Positions 58,261 through 64,000 of a stretch of 64,000 bases of DNA are shown here, piece after piece. Origin of the DNA: Pandoraea apista (lineage in GTDB: Bacteria; Pseudomonadota; Gammaproteobacteria; Burkholderiales; Burkholderiaceae); assembly GCF_001465595.2 (NCBI RefSeq), contig NZ_CP013481.2, positions 4,092,001-4,156,000 of the forward strand. Reading direction: 5' to 3'. Each line of letters opens with the position of its first letter. Within the stretch, counting starts at the first letter, position 1. Below the pieces are notes generated by a model. The model saw only the letters and a program-made list of their open reading frames with translations, was not told where the DNA came from and did not search any database. Made by a program: the position numbers and the translations under genes.

Positions 58261-60546
58261 TTACTGGCGCACGCAATCCACGAAGTATTCGGGGCGTCCG
58301 TCGACCTCCTCGACGACCAGCCCGTGGATATCGGTATGGAAGCCCGGGAAGCGCTCGTTGAAGTCGCGTGCGAAGCGCAGGTACTCAATGATCGCGGCGT
58401 TGAAGCGCTCGCCCGGAATCAACAGCGGAATGCCCGGCGGATACGGGGTGAGCAGCACGCTGGTTACGCGGCCTTCAAGTTCGTCGATGGGCACCCGGTC
58501 GATCTGGCGGTGCGCCAGCTTCGAGAAGGCATCGGTCGGCTTCATCGCCGGCTGCATGTCCGAGAGGTACATCTCGGTCGTCACGCGCGCTACATCGTTC
58601 GCCTTGTACACGCTGTGAATCTGATCGCACAGGTCACGCAGACCGATGCGCTCGTAGCGCGGGAATTTCGCCACGAATTCGGGCAGCACACGCCACAGCG
58701 GACGGTTGTGATCGTAGTCGTCCTTGAACTGTTGCAGCTCGGTCACCATCGAGTTCCAGCGGCCCTTGGTGATGCCGATGGTGAACATGATGAAGAACGA
58801 ATACAGCCCGGTCTTCTCGACGATGATGCCGTGTTCAGCCAGATACTTGGTGACGATGGCCGCCGGAATACCGCTCTCGCCGAACTCGCCATCCACGTCC
58901 AGCCCCGGCGTGATGATCGTCGCCTTGATCGGGTCGAGCATGTTAAAGCCGTCTGCCAGATCGCCAAAGCCGTGCCAGCGGTCGTTCGCGCGCAGCACCC
59001 AGTCCTCGCGCTGAATCGTGCCTTCGTCGCCCAGGTTTTCCGGGCCCCAGACCGAGAACCACCACGAATCGCCATATTCGCCCTCCACCTTGCGCATGGC
59101 GCGGCGGAAGTCGAGCGCCTCGACAATCGACTCTTCCACCAGCGCCGTGCCGCCCGGCGGTTCCATCATCGCGGCCGCCACGTCGCACGACGCAATGATC
59201 GCGTACTGCGGCGAGGTCGACGTATGCATCAGATACGCCTCATTGAAACGGTAGGTGTCGAACGTGCGAGCGTCAGAATCCTGCACCACGATTTGCGACG
59301 CTTGCGAGATACCGGCGAGTAGCTTGTGCGTCGAGTGCGTGGCGTAGATGGTCGCTTCCGACGAGCGCGGGCGGCCCTCGCCGATCGCGTGCATGTCGCG
59401 GTAGAAGTCGTGGAATGCCGCGTGCGGCAGCCAGGCCTCGTCGAAGTGCAGGGTATCGATGTTGCTGCCCAGCATTTCCTTGATCATTTCGACGTTGTAG
59501 ATCACGCCGTCATACGTGCTCTGCGTGATCGTGAGAATGCGCGGCTTGGCATTCGGATCCCGCTCCAGCACTTCGCGCGCAAACGGATTCGCTTCGATCT
59601 TCGCGCGAATGACTTCGGGCTCGAACTCCGACTTCGGAATCGGACCGATGATGCCCAGGTGATTACGCGTGGGTGTGAGGAACACCGGCACGGCGCCCGT
59701 CATGGTGATCGCGTGCAGGATCGACTTGTGGCAGTTACGGTCGACCACGACGATGTCGCCCGGCGCCACCGTGGCATGCCACACGATCTTGTTCGACGTC
59801 GACGTGCCGTTCGTCACGAAGAAGAGGTGATCCGCATTGAAAATGCGCGCTGCATTGCGCTCCGACGCGCCGACCGGGCCGTTATGGTCGAGCAACTGAC
59901 CCAGTTCTTCCACCGCGTTGCACACGTCTGCACGCAGCATGTTTTCACCGAAGAACTGATGGAACATCTGGCCGACCGGGCTCTTCAGGAACGCCACGCC
60001 GCCCGAGTGCCCAGGGCAATGCCACGAATACGAACCGTCGGCCGCGTAGTGCGTAAGCGAGCGGAAGAACGGCGGCGGCAGCGAGTCGAGATACGACTTG
60101 GCTTCACGGATGATGTGACGCGCCACAAACTCCGGCGTGTCTTCGAACATGTGAATGAAGCCGTGCAACTCGCGCAGAATGTCGTTCGGGATATGGCGCG
60201 ACGTACGCGTCTCGCCGTACAGGAAAATCGGAATATCCGGATTGCGACGGCGTACTTCCTGCACGAAAGCGCGCAGGTTGATGATGGCCAGTGCGAGTTC
60301 TCCCTCGCCCTCGCCGCCCGCTTCGCTCGAGAACGTGCCGAACTCGTCGTCGTCGATGGACAGGATGAAGCTCGAGGCGCGGCTTGCCTGTTGCGCGAAC
60401 GAGGTCAGGTCACCGTAGCTCGTAAGTCCGTTGACTTCCATGCCCTCGGCTTCGATGGCCTCCGCCAAGGAGCGAATTCCGGACCCGGAGATATTTTCGG
60501 AGCGGAAGTCCTCGTCGATGATGACGATCGGAAAACGGAATTTCAT
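58261..60546 (-). CDS. PLP-dependent Orn/Lys/Arg decarboxylase (class III fold, AdiA/LdcI family)
   Basis: 761 residues from the ATG at 60546 with AAGGAA upstream. N-terminal wing (receiver-like, 1-130), linker, then the fold-type I core: CPGHSGGVAFLKSPVGQMFH, TNGTSTSNKIVWHATV, DEAWLPHAAFHDFY and the PLP Lys408 in THSTHKLLAGISQAS. The C-terminal domain closes with LLTPYPPGIPLLIPGERF. It removes CO2 from lysine, arginine or ornithine; AdiA/LdcI relatives act in acid resistance, but sequence alone does not fix the substrate. It follows dcd on the same strand with a terminator-like hairpin between them. Confidence 0.9.
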   Translation of the reverse strand: MKFRFPIVIIDEDFRSENISGSGIRSLAEAIEAEGMEVNGLTSYGDLTSFAQQASRASSFILSIDDDEFGTFSSEAGGEGEGELALAIINLRAFVQEVRRRNPDIPIFLYGETRTSRHIPNDILRELHGFIHMFEDTPEFVARHIIREAKSYLDSLPPPFFRSLTHYAADGSYSWHCPGHSGGVAFLKSPVGQMFHQFFGENMLRADVCNAVEELGQLLDHNGPVGASERNAARIFNADHLFFVTNGTSTSNKIVWHATVAPGDIVVVDRNCHKSILHAITMTGAVPVFLTPTRNHLGIIGPIPKSEFEPEVIRAKIEANPFAREVLERDPNAKPRILTITQSTYDGVIYNVEMIKEMLGSNIDTLHFDEAWLPHAAFHDFYRDMHAIGEGRPRSSEATIYATHSTHKLLAGISQASQIVVQDSDARTFDTYRFNEAYLMHTSTSPQYAIIASCDVAAAMMEPPGGTALVEESIVEALDFRRAMRKVEGEYGDSWWFSVWGPENLGDEGTIQREDWVLRANDRWHGFGDLADGFNMLDPIKATIITPGLDVDGEFGESGIPAAIVTKYLAEHGIIVEKTGLYSFFIMFTIGITKGRWNSMVTELQQFKDDYDHNRPLWRVLPEFVAKFPRYERIGLRDLCDQIHSVYKANDVARVTTEMYLSDMQPAMKPTDAFSKLAHRQIDRVPIDELEGRVTSVLLTPYPPGIPLLIPGERFNAAIIEYLRFARDFNERFPGFHTDIHGLVVEEVDGRPEYFVDCVRQ

Positions 60547-60562
60547 TGGCGTTCCTTCGACA

Positions 60563-60597
60563 AAAGAACGAGCCACGGTCCAACATGGCCGTGGCTC
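60563..60597 (-). terminator. terminator/attenuator between dcd and the decarboxylase
   Basis: On the minus strand GAGCCACGG pairs with CCGTGGCTC across a 10-nt loop, then GTTCTTTTG. Its 3' side ends only a few bases before the decarboxylase ribosome site. It may end dcd transcripts or control entry into the decarboxylase gene. Confidence 0.65.
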
Positions 60598-60650
60598 TTG
60601 GGCAGTGCGATAGGGGGGATGCTCACCGGCGGCGAGTCGAGCGTAGCAGG

Positions 60651-61220
60651 CTAGGTTTTCGGCAGCGTGACACCACGCTGTCCCTGATACTTGCCGCCGC
60701 GGTCCTTGTACGAGGTCTCGCAGACTTCGTCGGACTCGAAGAACAGCACCTGAGCCACGCCTTCGTTGGCGTAGATCTTGGCCGGCAGCGGCGTCGTGTT
60801 CGAGAATTCCAACGTCACGTAGCCCTCCCATTCGGGTTCGAACGGCGTTACGTTCACGATGATGCCGCAACGGGCATACGTCGATTTGCCCAGGCACACG
60901 GTGAGGACACTGCGCGGAATGCGGAAGTACTCGACGGTGCGCGCCAGCGCGAACGAGTTCGGCGGGATGATGCAGACATCGCTTTCGACGTCGACAAAGG
61001 ACTTCTCGTCGAAGTTCTTCGGATCCACGATCGTCGAATTGATGTTCGTGAAGACCTTGAATTCAGGCGCACAGCGGATGTCGTAGCCGTAACTCGACGT
61101 GCCGTAGCTGACGATCTTCTGCCCGTCCTGGGAATACCGGATCTGCGACGGCTCGAAGGGCTCGATCATGCCGTGCTCTTCGGCCATTCGCCGGATCCAT
61201 TTATCGGACTTGATGCTCAT
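60651..61220 (-). CDS. dcd: dCTP deaminase
   Basis: 189 residues from the ATG at 61220 ([20 protein letters not shown]). Trimeric dUTPase/dCTP-deaminase fold: [40 protein letters not shown] with the catalytic Glu region, [20 protein letters not shown], and C-terminal [13 protein letters not shown]. It makes dUTP from dCTP for thymidylate synthesis. It lies about 100 bp downstream of mrp on the same strand. Confidence 0.96.
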   Translation of the reverse strand: MSIKSDKWIRRMAEEHGMIEPFEPSQIRYSQDGQKIVSYGTSSYGYDIRCAPEFKVFTNINSTIVDPKNFDEKSFVDVESDVCIIPPNSFALARTVEYFRIPRSVLTVCLGKSTYARCGIIVNVTPFEPEWEGYVTLEFSNTTPLPAKIYANEGVAQVLFFESDEVCETSYKDRGGKYQGQRGVTLPKT

Positions 61221-61321
61221 GTGTGGGCCTGAACTGGGGTAGTACGTAAAAAGTGGGCGTATTTTACGCGATTGTTGCGGTGCGGTGATTTTTTCACGCA
61301 CACCGCTTTCCCGCCCCCGCG

Positions 61322-62404
61322 TTACGTGTTTTGCACGACGATCGACGGGAACTTGCTCGTCATGTCCTTTTGCTTGGCCGCGATCTTCACCGCCACCTTT
61401 CGGGCAATGGCCTTGTAAAGCTCGGCCACACGGCCGTCCGGGTCGCCCACCACGCTCGGCATGCCGGCGTCGGCGTGCACACGGATGCTCATCTCCAGCG
61501 GCAGCTTGCCCAGCAGGTCGACGTCGAAATCGTGACTCATGCGCTCGCCGCCGCCCACGCCGAAGATCGGCTCCTCATGACCGCAGTTCGAGCAAATATG
61601 CAGGCTCATGTTCTCGATCAGGCCCAGAATCGGCACGCCGACCTTCTCGAACATCTTGAGACCCTTGCGTGCGTCGAGCAACGCAAGGTCTTGCGGCGTG
61701 GTGACGATGACCGCCCCGGTGACCGGGACCTTCTGCGCCAGCGTGAGCTGAATGTCGCCCGTACCCGGCGGCATGTCGACGATCAGATAGTCGAGATCGT
61801 GCCAGTTCGTCTGGTTGAGCAGTTGCTCGAGCGCTTGCGTGACCATCGGGCCGCGCCAGACCATCGGATTGTCCGGCTCGATGAGAAAACCAATGGAACT
61901 GGCCTGCAGACCGTGGCCGACCATCGGCTCCAGCGTCTTGCCGTCCTTCGACTCGGGTTTGCCGTGAATGCCCAGCAGCGTGGGCAGCGAGGGGCCATAG
62001 ATGTCGGCGTCGAGAATACCGACGTTTGCGCCTTCTGCCGCGAGGGCCAGCGCCAGATTCACTGCCGTGGTGCTCTTGCCCACACCGCCCTTGCCCGAGG
62101 CTACCGCCACAATGTTCTTCACATTGGGCAACAGCTTCACACCGCGCTGTACGGCATGCGACACGATTTTCTGACTGATTTCAACGGCCACGCGCTCGAC
62201 GCCGGGCAATTGGCTCACGGCATCGGTGATGCGCGCACGCATCGCTTCGAACTGACTCTTCGCGGGATAACCGAATTCGATCTGAATGCCGACGTGACCG
62301 TGCTCGGCCGCGACCTGTTTCACATACTTCCCGGCGATCAGATCGAGCCCCGTGTCGGGGTCGACGATGCCACGCAGCACTTCATTGATTTGGGCGACTT
62401 CCAT
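61322..62404 (-). CDS. apbC: Mrp/NBP35-family iron-sulfur carrier P-loop ATPase
   Basis: 360 residues from [20 protein letters not shown] (ATG at 62404). N-terminal MIP18-like domain (1-80), then deviant Walker [36 protein letters not shown], and the Fe-S pair in [20 protein letters not shown]. It binds and hands over [4Fe-4S] clusters to apoproteins. It is divergent from the OmpA-family lipoprotein gene. Confidence 0.94.
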   Translation of the reverse strand: MEVAQINEVLRGIVDPDTGLDLIAGKYVKQVAAEHGHVGIQIEFGYPAKSQFEAMRARITDAVSQLPGVERVAVEISQKIVSHAVQRGVKLLPNVKNIVAVASGKGGVGKSTTAVNLALALAAEGANVGILDADIYGPSLPTLLGIHGKPESKDGKTLEPMVGHGLQASSIGFLIEPDNPMVWRGPMVTQALEQLLNQTNWHDLDYLIVDMPPGTGDIQLTLAQKVPVTGAVIVTTPQDLALLDARKGLKMFEKVGVPILGLIENMSLHICSNCGHEEPIFGVGGGERMSHDFDVDLLGKLPLEMSIRVHADAGMPSVVGDPDGRVAELYKAIARKVAVKIAAKQKDMTSKFPSIVVQNT

Positions 62405-62678
62405 GTGGTCTCTCGCTCTGTCGAGGCTCGCCGGGAAAGGCCCGGCGAGCGCTAACAACTTGTAACATCCATGGCGCACGCTCTCGATTAGCATGCGAGG
62501 CGCACGTGTTTTGGGGAACCAGCCGTCGCGGCAATCTGTCCTTGCCTGCGGTTGACACTCAGCGCTATTGTAAAAGACGGCGCGCCCTCAGGCTCAAAAC
62601 CCCTGCAAGGCGCGCGTGCTTCGACGAAGTGCTCACGCGTTGTTTTATGACTGCTAGCTAATCGAGAAGGAGCCTTAA

Positions 62679-63338
62679 ATGAATAAGAACACTCTGCGCG
62701 CATCGGCGCTCATCCTGGCCGCTGCCGCCATGCTCGCCGGATGCCAGACCGAGCAGGGCACCAACACCGCTGTCGGCACGGGCGTTGGCGCCGCAGTCGG
62801 TGCAGGTCTGGGCAACCTCATCGGTGGCAATACCACCGGCACGCTGATCGGCGCCGCCGTTGGCGCAGCCGCAGGCGGTGCGACGGGCTACAACTGGAGT
62901 GCCATCAAGAACAAGCTGGGCGGCCACACCGCCGGCACCGGCACCACGATCTCCGAACAGCCGGATGGCTCGCTCAAGGTCGCAGTGCCGAGCGACGTGA
63001 CGTTCGATACCGGCCGTGCGGACATCAAGCCGAACTTCCGCGCGGTGCTCGACGACGTCGCTGCCACCCTCAACCAGAACCCGGGCATTACCGCCAACGT
63101 CGTGGGCCACACCGACAGCACGGGCGGCGACCGCATCAACGTTCCTCTCTCGCAGAACCGGGCGGCCAACGTCATCCAGTATCTGAACAGCCGCGGCGTT
63201 GCCATGAACCGTATGAGCGGCACGGGCGTGGCGTCAAGCCAGCCGGTCGCCTCGGATGCCACCGCCGAAGGCCGTGCCCAGAACCGCCGCGTCGAAATCC
63301 TGCTGCACGCGCCGAACCAGCAAGCCCCGCGCGGCTGA
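62679..63338 (+). CDS. OmpA-family outer-membrane lipoprotein (YiaD/Pal-like)
   Basis: 219 residues; ATG with AGAAGGAG site. Lipoprotein signal with lipobox LAGC (Cys22), then a Gly/Ala-rich glycine-zipper segment (TAVGTGVGAAVGAGLGNLIG, IGAAVGAAAGGATG), then an OmpA peptidoglycan-binding domain (VTFDTGRADIKPNF, VVGHTDSTGGDRINVPLSQN, SRGVAMNRM, GRAQNRRVEILL). It should tether the outer membrane to peptidoglycan. Confidence 0.93.
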   Translation: MNKNTLRASALILAAAAMLAGCQTEQGTNTAVGTGVGAAVGAGLGNLIGGNTTGTLIGAAVGAAAGGATGYNWSAIKNKLGGHTAGTGTTISEQPDGSLKVAVPSDVTFDTGRADIKPNFRAVLDDVAATLNQNPGITANVVGHTDSTGGDRINVPLSQNRAANVIQYLNSRGVAMNRMSGTGVASSQPVASDATAEGRAQNRRVEILLHAPNQQAPRG

Positions 63339-63725
63339 TCGCCTCTGCCCCGAAAGTCAGTCATTCAAACGCATGCCCGGCCCGCCGGGCATGCCGCATT
63401 TGGGGGCCTTGCGGCGATTGCATGGTGCGGCGCAGCATCGAAACTCGGCACATCGGTTGAACTAAACCCGCGTCATACCGCTCAGACCCTTCGGAAGTGC
63501 CTACCGTGGGCGCTTCCATCTCCTCTTTGTTATTGACGTTACGTGTGCCTAGTTATGCCGGAACCTGGTTCCGGCTTTTTTTTGGCCATTCGATCCCGCC
63601 CGGGCCGCTCACAGCCGCTGGCGGGTCCGCCAGATTTCGCCTCCCGGCACGCCCGGTTGGGCGACTTCCCGCCCCGCCTGCTAGAATCGTCCTTTCCCCG
63701 TCCCTTCAACACACAAGCGATCCTC
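63339..63725. other. intergenic region ompA-like to metG: two hairpins, no gene seen
   Basis: About 390 bp. A palindrome GCATGCCCGGC/GCCGGGCATGC lies at 63371-63394, without a T-tract, 33 bp after the lipoprotein stop. A classic terminator is at 63557-63583. The rest shows no coding frame with a ribosome site. Confidence 0.5.
63557..63583 (+). terminator. intrinsic terminator upstream of metG
   Basis: GCCGGAACC and GGTTCCGGC are exact inverse complements around one T, followed by eight T residues (63576-63583). It lies about 220 bp after the lipoprotein stop and 140 bp before metG, insulating metG. Confidence 0.88.
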
Positions 63726-64000
63726 ATGTCCCGCCGCATTCTTGTCACCTCCGCCCTGCCGTACGCCAATGGCCAGATTCACATCGGCCACCTGGTGGAA
63801 TACATCCAGACCGATATCTGGGTACGGTTCATGCGGATGCAGGGCAATGAGGTCTATTACGTGGGGGCGGACGACACGCACGGCACCCCCGTCATGCTGC
63901 GCGCCGAGAAGGAGGGTCTCACCCCCAAGCAACTGATCGAGCGCGTCTGGAAGGAACACAAGCGTGACTTCGACAGCTTCGGCATTTCGTTCGATAACTA
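63726..64000 (+). CDS. metG: methionyl-tRNA synthetase, 5' part only
   Basis: The frame from the ATG at 63726 runs open to the window end (91 codons). It reads [20 protein letters not shown], then [15 protein letters not shown], with the class I HIGH motif as HIGH in QIHIGHL, and [18 protein letters not shown], both diagnostic of MetG. It charges tRNA-Met. The catalytic KMSKS part and C-terminal domain lie outside the window. Confidence 0.95.
   Translation, partial: MSRRILVTSALPYANGQIHIGHLVEYIQTDIWVRFMRMQGNEVYYVGADDTHGTPVMLRAEKEGLTPKQLIERVWKEHKRDFDSFGISFDN

Overview
The window is a GC-rich (roughly 60-65% by eye) proteobacterial chromosome segment. Housekeeping gene order (serS-rarA-lolA-ftsK with trxB divergent; nadE-glnB; hemC-hemD-hemX-hemY divergent from ppc; argH) and protein character point to the Burkholderiaceae, most likely Pandoraea or a close relative. 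The genus is inference; no search was run.

Region 1 (1-8.0 kb) is a catabolic cluster. A four-gene minus-strand operon (SDR dehydrogenase, flavin hydroxylase, FAA-family hydrolase, extradiol ring-cleavage dioxygenase) faces an amidohydrolase gene. A second operon encodes a cytochrome P450, a TetR regulator and the P450's probable [2Fe-2S] ferredoxin. Two matching 21-bp palindromes, one in front of each operon, look like the TetR operator. The logic is hydroxylation, second hydroxylation, ring cleavage and hydrolysis of an aromatic or terpenoid-like substrate that cannot be named from sequence.

Region 2 (8.3-16.3 kb) is accessory DNA. It holds an orphan secreted RHS-like protein, a 1.3-kb AT-richer non-coding stretch with a four-copy 24-bp motif, an AlpA-type regulator with an (NHS)6 tract, and a filamentous-phage-type (II/X) replication protein whose C-terminus is replaced by an IS3-family insertion lacking a target duplication. 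Beyond the IS are a MESH1-like small alarmone hydrolase, a small membrane protein, a translationally coupled pair of secreted proteins (one LprI-like), an XRE regulator, and then tRNA-Ser(CGA).

Region 3 (16.5-31.5 kb) is core: serS, rarA, lolA, ftsK, trxB, an Smr protein, a TRIC-family membrane protein, glnB, nadE, a FemAB/GNAT-like protein, a quinone-reductase/TetR pair behind an inverted repeat, and ppa.

Region 4 (31.6-46.5 kb) is a second metabolic block. It contains a mandelate-dehydrogenase-like flavoenzyme divergent from an IclR regulator, then a minus-strand operon (GlcD-like flavoprotein, polyamine/Fe-type ABC transporter with a fused two-domain permease, DapA-family lyase/aldolase), then plus-strand aldehyde dehydrogenase, SDR and ACS-family MFS genes. 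An EmrB/QacA-type exporter follows, with a structured leader ending in a terminator directly before its start codon.

Region 5 (46.6-64 kb) is core: hemY, hemX, hemD, hemC, ppc, a secreted gamma-class chorismate mutase, argH, gltS, a class-I Lys/Orn/Arg decarboxylase, dcd, mrp/apbC, an OmpA-family lipoprotein and the 5' end of metG.
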